Shown: positions 8,201 to 15,727 of the stretch, piece by piece | Position numbering within the stretch: the stretch's first letter is position 1 | How the letters are laid out: each line of letters begins with the position of its first letter | From: a virus | Virus record (IMG/VR): IMGVR_UViG_3300044630_004167 | Coordinates: 1-51,154 of that record | DNA length: 51,154 nucleotides | Direction: 5' to 3' (one strand) | Position numbers and translations under genes: made by a program | Notes under the pieces: model-generated | The model's input: the letters and a program-made list of their open reading frames with translations, nothing else | The model's database searches: none | What the model was told of the DNA's origin: nothing

Positions 8201-11200
8201 CGATATTCCAGAAGATGTTAAGCAAGAGTTCTTAGACACCTACCAGCAGATGAACTCTCGTGAGATCCGTGAGTGGTACTACAACTTTAAAGAATACCCG
8301 TTCAAAGAGCAGTACCGTCCAAAGAACAAGTATGGGTTGGTTGCTAAAGCGTTTGACGGTGCTAGCGATAGAATGCTTGCAAGCATCGAGCGTATCTTTG
8401 ATAAGGGTCTGGCAAGCGACCAGGAAATAGCCAATATTGTAAAGCTTATTCCTAACCTAAATATATATGAAGTAAGCACTCAGATTATTGGCGAACTTAA
8501 AGCCCGTGAAGATGCTCACGATAGCATTATTCTTCAAAAAGCTACTGCAGACGGTACCTCCATAAACGATCTAGATCTACTATCGCTTATTGGACGTTCA
8601 AACGCTCCTGACGGCTGGGAAAACTACAAGCCTACAGAAGAAGCTAGAACTGAGATCGCTGCTGACCAAGCAGACCAGGAAGAAGTAAAGAAGTTTGCTG
8701 GAAGAGAAGCACGTAAAAATGCTGCTCGCAGATCACGCTATGCTCTATCTCGTTTAATGGCTCATATTGCCAAGCGTAGAGATGAAGTTAATGCAGACGG
8801 CAAGAGGATTCTTGATGGTGCGTTAGAGGACGTTCAAGATTTAAAGCGTCTACTAGACCTACGTAACAAGTATGTAATCACCCCTGCTAAGGTTATGGAA
8901 CGTCTTCAGACCATCATGAAGGGTCTAAATGACTCGGATGATGCTCATACTTATGGCCGTATCCGTAAGCCTAATCCAAAGACTATGGATGTCTTAAACA
9001 CCCTTTCTGGCATGGTAGACGAGGTTATTGGCCGTGACGGTTACCACAATGGGCCTTACGAGTATGACCCTGTAGCTGAAGACGAGCCTGCAGAAAGCAC
9101 ATCCGCTACTAGCTTTGAACCTAACTCTGGAATGTCTTCAGAGATTCCGTCTGCAAACGATCCAGTTCCTGGACTTATTGACTACTCTAACCACCCAAAC
9201 AGGCCTAGACCCCCTAGAAGAGTTAAACCTAAAGCTTTCTGGGGAGTTGTTCGTAACTGGCTATCTGGAGCAAAGACTTGGGACGATGTTGACGAGGCTC
9301 TAGAGGGTAAGACCCTACACTATGTAGACATAGAAACTACGGGAGTATTTACTCCTCTACAGCCAGATATTAAAAACGATCCGATTCAGATTGCTATTAA
9401 TAAAGTTGTAGACGGACAGATTGTTGACACATTTGTAAGCTACGTAAACCCTGGATCTCCTTTGAGTGCATGGGCTATGGCAAACCTAAAAGATGATAAA
9501 GGAAACCCGATCACTCAGGAGTGGATAGCGAGTCTTCCAAGCAAGAGTGAAGTTATAGCTAAAGTCTTAGAGTTCTTAGGTCCAGATGCTGTATTAGCTG
9601 GGCACAATGTTGCTGCTTTTGACTTAGAAGTTATCAACAGAACGCTAAGAGAAGCTGGATTAGACGAGTACGTTCCTGCTGGAATAATCGACACTCTTGG
9701 ACTAGCTGACTACATCTATAACCCATTCAGTAAGACTAACCCAAGTGGGCCATATAAAATGGGTGACTTTGGGCCAAGCGGTTCTACCTCCCTAGAGGCT
9801 TTGGGAAGATATGAAGGAATTTCTTACGAAGGACTTCACAACTCAGTCAATGACCTAGACCTAAACATTAAACTTTTAAGTCAGATGATTAAAAGAGCTA
9901 AATCAAATACCGATCTAATTAAAGACAATGTTTTTGATCTTGATTTATCAGACAATGATTACGATGCAAAACTTGCTAAATACGAGCCAGCATATGAAGC
10001 TTATATTCAACGTGCTTTAAAGTTTATAGCCGATAAAGCTATTGAAGCAGCGGCTAGAGGGTCTGAAACAAGTGTTCAAGATCTGGAGAATCAAGCAAAC
10101 AATGCTCGTAACTCTACATCTTCAGAAGGTACTCCTGCAAGTGACCGTCCTACTTTCTCAAGTTTGTTCCCTCCAACAGACGATGGTGAGCAGCCTATCA
10201 CTGTAAGTAACGTTGTTGCAGATCCTGTAAATAGAATCAAACCTCCTAGCCCTAAGCAGCTGAAGAGCGTTGAAAGACGTCTACTAGACCCTAGAGGATT
10301 AGTTTCAGCTGAAAGAGCAGCTGAGATATGGGACCTACTGCCTAACGTCAACTCCAATGAAATTGGTGATCTAGTTAGGGAGATGGATAGTTTAGAGCTT
10401 GACTATGCCATTGCTAATGATCTAGAAGTAGATAGTCTTCGAGTCCCTATTGGGTATGACCTAGACAAGTTGAATGCTTACCTAGATAGAAAATTCCCTA
10501 ACCGTAGAAACAACACTGGCCCATCTCCTAAAGAAGAAACTCCTTTGATTGAGTCAGAAGGAAACCCAAGAGGAAATATTTCTCGTCTAATATATTCAAT
10601 GGTGGAATTGGAAGATGCACTTAAAACAGCTGAGACTCCAAGTGAAAAGCGTAATATAGCTTCGGCTATTGAAAGAGTTGCAGGTGCTATCGATCAGATC
10701 AGTACTAGACCGTCTCCTAAAGAAGAACGCCCAGCGGATAGAAAAAATAAAGCAGATCTTGCTGCTAACAAAATGGATATCTCCTTTATCGGAAAAGATT
10801 TTACTGACGAGCAGAGAGATGCCATTGAAGCTGGCTTACGCGGCTGGTCCGTTGTCATCAAAGCTTTAGCTGGTACAGGTAAGACCACTACTCTAATTGG
10901 ACTTGCAAAAGCTATTCTGAACTATTACCCTCAAAAAAGAATTCTAGCGATGGCTTTCAACAAAGCTATCAAGTCTGAGCTTGAGACTAAGTTCCCTGGA
11001 AATACTGAAGTAAGAACTATGGACTCTCTTGCGTTCCAAGCTGGAGCGAACAGTAAACTATCTAAAAAGTTTAGCGCTATGCGAAAGCAGTCTGACAATA
11101 ACAATAGACCAATTAGCGGACTTGCAGATCTAGCTGACTACTTTAAAGTTCCGGATGAGGTAGAGCTTGTTAACGGAGAAAGAATCTCTAAGTTTTTGGC

Positions 11201-14200
11201 AGTCAAAATTGCACTTAAAGGCCTAAATAACTGGACTATTAGTGGTGACGAAGAAATATCTAGAAAGCATTTTGAAGAGCTTATTCCAGCAAAAGTAGGT
11301 GGAAATGAAGCTTATACTCCTTCGTTGCTAGCACTGGCTAAAAAGATCTGGGCAGACAAGCTATCCCCTCACGATGCATCTGTTCGTCAGGTTTCAGTCA
11401 ATTTCAATGACATGATGAAGAACTTCGCCTTAACTCACCCTAACCTTAAAGAAACAAACTCTAAGGGAGAGAGTATCCACGGATTAGGTGCTATTCCTGA
11501 CATTCTTCTTATTGATGAAGCTCAGGACACCAACGGAGTATTCTATAAAATGCTGGAAGAGCAGTCCACCCTACACAATAACGGAATTCAACTCGTTGTT
11601 GTTGGAGATCCTCACCAATCTATCTATGGATTCCGCGGGGCAGTAAACAGCCTAGGAATGTTCCAAAGAGATGTTACAGTCCCTCTTACTATGATGTTCC
11701 GAGCTGGTCAAGAAGCCGCTGACTATGCCAACCAAGTTCTAGAAATTAAGGACGAGGATGACGAGAGATTAGTTGGAAACCCGAATAAAAAGACAGAGGT
11801 TGTAGTTCCTGGAAGCATGGTTGATCCAGATGCAATTTTGACCATGTCAAATGCCGGTGCTCTAGATGAGATTATGACACTGCTTGGTAGAGGACTATCT
11901 ACTGGTGTAACTAGAGAATTTAAAGTGGAAATGAACAGCTTCTTGGCTACTGCTAAGTGGTTGCTATTTGGTGCAAACCCTAAGTATCGTCCAGGAAACA
12001 TGCATGAAGATCTTTCTGGATACGATAGTTGGAAGCAGATGATAGATCTTCACACAGAGGATAAAGACCCGTCTGTATCTAAGCTTCTTTCTATCCTTGA
12101 AAAAACCGAGGAAAGACTTCAAGCCGCTAAACAGCCTTCGGAAAGCAAGGACGTCTTTAAAGAGCTAGAAAGAGTTGTATATAACTCTAGAATTATTGGA
12201 ATCCCGGGATTTGTTAGACCTGAGGATGGTAATTGGGGTACCGCTGGTAATCTTGGAAACTTTATTAGCTACCAAATTAAAAATGGCAACATCCGTCTAT
12301 ACAACACCGGAGATGCTAAGCCTTGGACTCCAGAACTAAAAAACCCGAACAATGGAACTAAGAATAACTCTGACACTCTAAAATCTATGGGATACGTCTG
12401 GGATACCGGAAAGACTTGGGACTGGAACCTGCCAGTTGAAGGTGACGGCAGTGCTCAGCTTGAAGCTCTTTACAATGCACTAACTGGTAAGGATGTCGAC
12501 ACTGTAGTTCTAACTATTCATAGATCTAAAGGTTTAGAGTTCCCTAAGGTTCGCCTAGGATCTGACATGGCAGTACCAAACGCTAAAAAAGATGCAGAGT
12601 CTATCAAAAAAGGTATGATGCCTAGACCTCTAGCTACAGAAAACTTAAATCTAGTTTATGTAGGTCTTACTAGAGCTATGGACGAACTTGATCCTGGATC
12701 AGCAGACTGGCTTGACGACAAAGTTGAAGAGTTTAGAGAAAAGCGTAAAGACTATCAGGCTCAGCTTGAGCTTCAATCAGATAAAAAAGACAGCGCTGGC
12801 CCGTCAGCAAAGCAGGAGCCTCTTTCTGGATTTAGAGTTGTTGAAGTAGACCCTAATACTCTGCAAAAGGGTGACATTGTAGTTACTCCTAAGGGAAACA
12901 AAAGAATCAAGATGATAAGTCGCCACGATAGCGACGAAGTTAGCGTATTCTTTGAAGCTCTTGATGGCGGGGGCGGTGCGTCATATGTCAACGGCCAAAT
13001 GGCTAAGAAAGTTATTGAAGGCCCTTCTCCAAAAGAAGAGTCCCCAGCTTCTGCCCTTAACCCGAACAGCAAGTATGACTACACTACCGGCTGGGACACT
13101 AGCTACCTAGGTGGGCCTAATAACGATGTATACAAGCACTCTTGGAAGTCTCCAGACGGTAAGTATGAAGCCAACATTATAAACGCTAAGATATCTGTTC
13201 GTAAAAATGGTAAGACCATATTTGAAGGAGATAATGCTCCTGACGCTGTGGCTGATCAAGAAACCGTTAAAGAATCTAGTTTAGACTTAGTTGCGCAGGC
13301 AATTGAGTCCGACTCAGACGTGGCTTTAGTTATGCCTAAAGCCAAAGATGGAGAATCTCAGACTACCTACGAGTCAAGCACTCTTTCTAGAAAGATTAAA
13401 TCATTGAAAGATTCTATTGCTTCAACTGACGATCTTATTTCTTACATGGAAGGCCGAGGCAGAAATCTAGCTGAGACTGACCCAGAAGTTATGCGCGACT
13501 ATGAAAAAAATAAAGCTAAGCTAAAAGGTTTAGAGTTTGTTGAATCATATCGTAAACAGACTGGTAAAAATAGAGTGACTGCCCCTAACTCTGTTTTAGA
13601 TGGTACAAACGAAATGTTTACTGGGTCAACTTCTATGCAGACAGCAATGTCTCAGGAAGAGATTGATGCAGCATACGACGCCGCTATTCAAGCCGAGTAT
13701 GACTACCAAATGTCTCTTGAGCCAATCTCTCGTGACCCTCAGTTCCCTGGCGGAGAGCGTGGTCTTAAGGAGCTTACAGCTGCAGTAAACGCTGCTGAAA
13801 GAGTATCGGCTCAGCTAGAAACTCCTGTTCTTGACCCTATCCCTGCTGGGTTAGATCCAGAAGAGTACGTAGCTCAACTTAGATCCGCTCTGCCAGATAA
13901 GAAAGTAGAACTGTTTACCGATGAGAATGGTGACAAGTTTGTAAAAATCTCTGAAGCAGTAAACAAATCTGGAATTCTTGGGGCATCCCAAGCAATCTTT
14001 GGCTGGAAAGATCTAGAAGATACTGGCCCATCTCCTAAAGAAGAAAGCCCTAAGAAGCCTATAAAGAGTAACAAAGACGCTGTAGATCAAGTTATGGCTC
14101 AGGTCTCAGAAGCTATGGACAAGGGAATCATTCCTTGGAAGAAGCCTTGGACTGGCGGCGGAGCCTACCTACCTACATCAGGAGCTACTGGCAAAAACTA

Positions 14201-15290
14201 CAAGGGTGGAAACTTAATCATTCTAGAAGTTCTAAGCCAATTTAGAGGCTACAAAGGTACTCGCTGGTATACAAAGAACGCTATTGCTAAGCTTGGTGGC
14301 TACGTCGACGATAACGATGGCGTACTTATTACTAAGGTTGTTAAGAGTAAGTACACTGTAAAACCAGACGAAACTAAAGTTGTAGTTGACCCAAAGACTG
14401 GAGATCAGAAACCAGACGATGGCTCTAGAACTAGGACTAGACTCGATGTTGACGTTGTTTACAACGAGGATGTGGTTAAGGGTATTACTATTCCACCACT
14501 TCCTAGAAAAGAGCCTCCTGCAATTCATGAGATTGAAGACATTATTCTAGAGTCTTACGCAGGAGGACCTAACATTGTATATACCCCTGGCGACTCAGCT
14601 TTCTGGTCACCTCAGACTGACACAATTAGCTTGCCTCTAAGAGAGCAGTTCAACAGCACTGAGGAACACCTAGACACCTTGTTCCACGAACTTACTCACA
14701 GTACCGGTGCTGCAGATAGACTAGACCGTAAGGATCTACTAGAGAACTACGGTACACACAAGGATGTCCGTGCTCGTGAAGAGCTTATCGCGGAGATTGG
14801 TTCGGCTATTCTAGCTGCTATGTTTGGTGTAAACACCAGCATTGAAAACGTAACTGCTTATGTTCAGTCTTGGAAGAGATTCCTAGAATCAGAGCCAAAC
14901 GCTCTATTCGAGGCAGCTTCTATGGCTAGCAAGGCAGTTGACTATATTCTAGCTGGCTACTATGAAGATAACCCGGATGAAGAGTATGATCCAGAGAAAC
15001 AGACTGAAGCTGAGTCTATGCCAATTGAAGAGATAACTGGTGAAGACAGTACTTTTGGTGGTCTTGGAAACGGCATAAACTATCGCATCGAAGGTAACCG
15101 AATCTTCCTGATGGGTAGCACTATGGCTGCTAAGGATCTAATTAAGAGCCTATCTATAACCCCTAAGGGTAAGAGCATACCGTTCTCATTCTTCTGGGAT
15201 AGAAAAGCCAGCAACTGGAGTATTAGTCTGGCCGATCCTGAGGATAGAGTAAATATTCTTAGCCAGCTAAGAGATGCTTTAGGTGGATAA
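5235..15290 (+). CDS. giant polyvalent protein A: DnaQ exonuclease, SF1 helicase, ArdC and metallopeptidase
   Basis: 3351 residues, GTG start. The N-terminal part has FLSLATEGPRPN...DLLPEYHPSST (about 80-110), a weak copy of the C-terminal module of the preceding Dps fusion, then RDSKGRW at 215-221, a signature also found in proteins B and C. Seven GPSPKEE-type linkers (residues 458, 784, 1762, 1825, 2522, 2596, 2931) cut it into eight segments. Recognisable domains are a DEDDh exonuclease (1359-1555), a UvrD/Rep-type helicase (1849-2488), a small SH3-like barrel (2529-2595, with a LQKGDIVV core) and ArdC plus zincin (2945-3243). Segments 465-783, 791-1350 and 2603-2930 are not recognised. 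The combination matches polyvalent proteins of phages and conjugative elements, which are delivered with DNA. Whether it is cleaved is unknown. Confidence 0.85.
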   Translation: MSKKINLIKQFDDHLAVEMPEDVSVSELIFNLTLEQNSKVDEIRRVTEEQLETVATRALTASASDNLTVDVRYFNVVRELSHFLSLATEGPRPNGEDRNTDLLPEYHPSSTAELSLDPAMFRIRRGEWYSADPRIEDEEARPLVAAVYGSHPMDVKFQHAYTRLLALPAGAVPRDIIVSPMTASLWGKVKGWAANVFKGKNSRYWRSLRASQQLRDSKGRWIEMGGGGKVNVRFPRGNVRSVTGKVAGYSTEAGFIDFEVKGIPGLKDGLYKIPAAAFEGVAAILPAEAVKDLPIQNAVPDNDLILDIKDLKPTEYPEGWAPSPYTVTNPAFDAEEVNADAQYMSGDGYNVVYIKNPKARSSNPKRTQAFIDKAKERYGDKLQIIGDDGTENLDMSKPLYFLWGSKRSKGATPIGIAQDWAGVQKIAGNEDDRFGDKDNQSLTPEEQPRSVKPKAEVGPSPKEETPSEESDETETSKYDDGSNPDGTMPAGWTKIDNNTYLSKNRRYKVTYGYGQADTEIVYDPISGEVSFYPVMADNVYTLTERDGNADFTKDVPVPFFNWLQVQEQINAIEKLEALDPLFNSNIDRVPPQDREKYSEFDPSERFEYDYFGPDSKVITRASAIVAEFLERAFPGSFKDEKFNENGFWTSRLKTGTSAKIFDAQDGLQTVQISEEGVGIIKSIPVYPGEDPNTILNEALREYLVLPDELANFNLMNSFKDFDITNGRNAKKILDGIQSTIYEMYMAKEAGSDNRIEDDLYDLGKLAKGLKSFISDKEARDTDLGPSPKEEDGRANPRNADDIPNERQIGRLVAILNSRFMADNPEIVTKVREIKKNPENHTVREVNELAYQIEKNFRELSKSEKELATWIQKDALNWALDNKKWPEGLEEEYRKKIQDNTLTRDEASTAFDISRAAPFKPRVAPPLTEKEIADMEEARAAAQTVNGKPDYWLADQPTEKPKYLSTKLGPGEFPPSDGQLVGIERFLEDRDIPEDVKQEFLDTYQQMNSREIREWYYNFKEYPFKEQYRPKNKYGLVAKAFDGASDRMLASIERIFDKGLASDQEIANIVKLIPNLNIYEVSTQIIGELKAREDAHDSIILQKATADGTSINDLDLLSLIGRSNAPDGWENYKPTEEARTEIAADQADQEEVKKFAGREARKNAARRSRYALSRLMAHIAKRRDEVNADGKRILDGALEDVQDLKRLLDLRNKYVITPAKVMERLQTIMKGLNDSDDAHTYGRIRKPNPKTMDVLNTLSGMVDEVIGRDGYHNGPYEYDPVAEDEPAESTSATSFEPNSGMSSEIPSANDPVPGLIDYSNHPNRPRPPRRVKPKAFWGVVRNWLSGAKTWDDVDEALEGKTLHYVDIETTGVFTPLQPDIKNDPIQIAINKVVDGQIVDTFVSYVNPGSPLSAWAMANLKDDKGNPITQEWIASLPSKSEVIAKVLEFLGPDAVLAGHNVAAFDLEVINRTLREAGLDEYVPAGIIDTLGLADYIYNPFSKTNPSGPYKMGDFGPSGSTSLEALGRYEGISYEGLHNSVNDLDLNIKLLSQMIKRAKSNTDLIKDNVFDLDLSDNDYDAKLAKYEPAYEAYIQRALKFIADKAIEAAARGSETSVQDLENQANNARNSTSSEGTPASDRPTFSSLFPPTDDGEQPITVSNVVADPVNRIKPPSPKQLKSVERRLLDPRGLVSAERAAEIWDLLPNVNSNEIGDLVREMDSLELDYAIANDLEVDSLRVPIGYDLDKLNAYLDRKFPNRRNNTGPSPKEETPLIESEGNPRGNISRLIYSMVELEDALKTAETPSEKRNIASAIERVAGAIDQISTRPSPKEERPADRKNKADLAANKMDISFIGKDFTDEQRDAIEAGLRGWSVVIKALAGTGKTTTLIGLAKAILNYYPQKRILAMAFNKAIKSELETKFPGNTEVRTMDSLAFQAGANSKLSKKFSAMRKQSDNNNRPISGLADLADYFKVPDEVELVNGERISKFLAVKIALKGLNNWTISGDEEISRKHFEELIPAKVGGNEAYTPSLLALAKKIWADKLSPHDASVRQVSVNFNDMMKNFALTHPNLKETNSKGESIHGLGAIPDILLIDEAQDTNGVFYKMLEEQSTLHNNGIQLVVVGDPHQSIYGFRGAVNSLGMFQRDVTVPLTMMFRAGQEAADYANQVLEIKDEDDERLVGNPNKKTEVVVPGSMVDPDAILTMSNAGALDEIMTLLGRGLSTGVTREFKVEMNSFLATAKWLLFGANPKYRPGNMHEDLSGYDSWKQMIDLHTEDKDPSVSKLLSILEKTEERLQAAKQPSESKDVFKELERVVYNSRIIGIPGFVRPEDGNWGTAGNLGNFISYQIKNGNIRLYNTGDAKPWTPELKNPNNGTKNNSDTLKSMGYVWDTGKTWDWNLPVEGDGSAQLEALYNALTGKDVDTVVLTIHRSKGLEFPKVRLGSDMAVPNAKKDAESIKKGMMPRPLATENLNLVYVGLTRAMDELDPGSADWLDDKVEEFREKRKDYQAQLELQSDKKDSAGPSAKQEPLSGFRVVEVDPNTLQKGDIVVTPKGNKRIKMISRHDSDEVSVFFEALDGGGGASYVNGQMAKKVIEGPSPKEESPASALNPNSKYDYTTGWDTSYLGGPNNDVYKHSWKSPDGKYEANIINAKISVRKNGKTIFEGDNAPDAVADQETVKESSLDLVAQAIESDSDVALVMPKAKDGESQTTYESSTLSRKIKSLKDSIASTDDLISYMEGRGRNLAETDPEVMRDYEKNKAKLKGLEFVESYRKQTGKNRVTAPNSVLDGTNEMFTGSTSMQTAMSQEEIDAAYDAAIQAEYDYQMSLEPISRDPQFPGGERGLKELTAAVNAAERVSAQLETPVLDPIPAGLDPEEYVAQLRSALPDKKVELFTDENGDKFVKISEAVNKSGILGASQAIFGWKDLEDTGPSPKEESPKKPIKSNKDAVDQVMAQVSEAMDKGIIPWKKPWTGGGAYLPTSGATGKNYKGGNLIILEVLSQFRGYKGTRWYTKNAIAKLGGYVDDNDGVLITKVVKSKYTVKPDETKVVVDPKTGDQKPDDGSRTRTRLDVDVVYNEDVVKGITIPPLPRKEPPAIHEIEDIILESYAGGPNIVYTPGDSAFWSPQTDTISLPLREQFNSTEEHLDTLFHELTHSTGAADRLDRKDLLENYGTHKDVRAREELIAEIGSAILAAMFGVNTSIENVTAYVQSWKRFLESEPNALFEAASMASKAVDYILAGYYEDNPDEEYDPEKQTEAESMPIEEITGEDSTFGGLGNGINYRIEGNRIFLMGSTMAAKDLIKSLSITPKGKSIPFSFFWDRKASNWSISLADPEDRVNILSQLRDALGG
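9309..9899 (+). other. Protein A domain: DnaQ-like 3'-5' exonuclease
   Basis: Residues 1359-1555. The three exonuclease motifs of the DEDDh class are present: DIETTG (Asp1365, Glu1367), GHNVAAFDLE (His1457 to the following Asp) and HNSVND (His1535, Asp1540). It should hydrolyse single-stranded or mismatched DNA, or RNA, 3'-5' with two metal ions. A divergent paralogue is in protein B. Confidence 0.85.
10779..12698 (+). other. Protein A domain: UvrD/Rep-type SF1 helicase
   Basis: Residues 1849-2488. In order: Q-motif-like FTDEQRDAIEAG, Walker A ALAGTGKTTT (Lys1883), AMAFNKAIK (Ia), LLIDEAQD (Asp2094), VVVGDPHQSIYGFRGA (III), LTMMFRAGQ (IV), TIHRSKGLEFPKV (V, around 2433) and LVYVGLTRAMDEL (VI, Arg2480). 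All catalytic motifs look intact, so an active 3'-5' DNA helicase or translocase is expected. It is preceded and followed by GPSPKEE-type linkers. Confidence 0.9.
14067..14963 (+). other. Protein A domain: ArdC-like antirestriction domain with zinc metallopeptidase
   Basis: Residues 2945-3243. The N-terminal part has the ArdC signature (IIPWKKPWTGG near 2965, then SGATGKNYKGGN and RGYKGTRWYTKNA), known to bind single-stranded DNA. It is followed by a zincin with HELTH (His3151, His3155) and a downstream REELIAE (Glu3182-Glu3187) that can supply the third ligand. ArdC proteins from plasmids protect incoming DNA from restriction, so this domain probably protects injected phage DNA. It is the last segment of protein A. 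Confidence 0.85.
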
Positions 15291-15315
15291 CTAAGTCTTT
15301 AGTTGTATCTTTTGC

Positions 15316-15351
15316 TATACTATACTTAGACTTATTAAGACTTTTGAGGAG
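15316..15351 (+). promoter_or_regulatory. candidate promoter and ribosome binding site between A and B
   Basis: TATACTATACT (15316-15326) contains two overlapping good -10 hexamers in the 69-nt gap after protein A. No strong -35 is visible. GAGGAG at 15346-15351 is the Shine-Dalgarno of the short gene starting at 15360. The promoter could drive the small genes and protein B separately from the upstream operon. Confidence 0.4.
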
Positions 15352-15359
15352 ATCCCCCT

Positions 15360-15506
15360 ATGGAAAATTATCTTAACCCTGATGACTACACTCCTGAAGA
15401 TGAAGAATATTGGACTGCCATTTCTTTTCCAAACCCTGATCCAGACTTCCTGTATGATAATGAGAGCACAGAAAATACTGAGCTAAAAAACACACCGTCA
15501 GAGTAG
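15360..15506 (+). CDS. 48-residue acidic protein
   Basis: ATG at 15360, preceded by GAGGAG with 8-nt spacing, and a TAG stop at 15504-15506. The translated protein (MENYLNPDDYTPEDEEYW...) is very acidic, rich in Asp, Glu, Pro and Tyr, with no membrane segment. It sits between the two giant genes, 17 nt before the next small gene. The strong ribosome binding site and tight spacing support a real gene. I recognise no family. Confidence 0.6.
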   Translation: MENYLNPDDYTPEDEEYWTAISFPNPDPDFLYDNESTENTELKNTPSE

Positions 15507-15523
15507 AGACATAGGATATATAA

Positions 15524-15727
15524 ATGGACGAAAATAAAAAGTCTAATCCAGAACCTATGCTGACCGTCAGCTATTATGAAGACGACAAGCACGTTATGGA
15601 AGACGTACCTTACTCCTCTCTAACTATCGACAGATTAGTTGATCTAGCCATAAACGGATCTCTAGATGCTCGTAAAGAGTTAGAGCGTAGATCTGGTGTA
15701 GACGTCTTTAAGGATGTTGAAAACTAG
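15524..15727 (+). CDS. 67-residue small protein ahead of B
   Basis: 67 residues with AGGA 7 nt before the ATG. The stop codon overlaps the GTG start of protein B by one base (TAGTG), so translation of B is probably coupled to it. The C-terminal half (SLTIDRLVDLAINGSLDARKELERRSG) looks helical, and the N-terminal half (TVSYYEDDKHVMEDVPY) beta-like. No family is recognised. Position suggests it accompanies or regulates production of B. Confidence 0.65.
   Translation: MDENKKSNPEPMLTVSYYEDDKHVMEDVPYSSLTIDRLVDLAINGSLDARKELERRSGVDVFKDVEN

Larger units (their letters stand above)
6606..14045 (+). repeat. seven GPSPKEE-type interdomain linkers in protein A
   Basis: Copies start at 6606, 7584, 10518, 10707 (RPSPKEE), 12798 (GPSAKQE), 13020 and 14025. 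Each lies at or near the edge of a recognisable or predicted domain. Codons vary between copies (Gly GGT/GGC, Pro CCG/CCA/CCT, Lys AAG/AAA), so the motif is conserved as protein, not as recently copied DNA. Confidence 0.9.
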
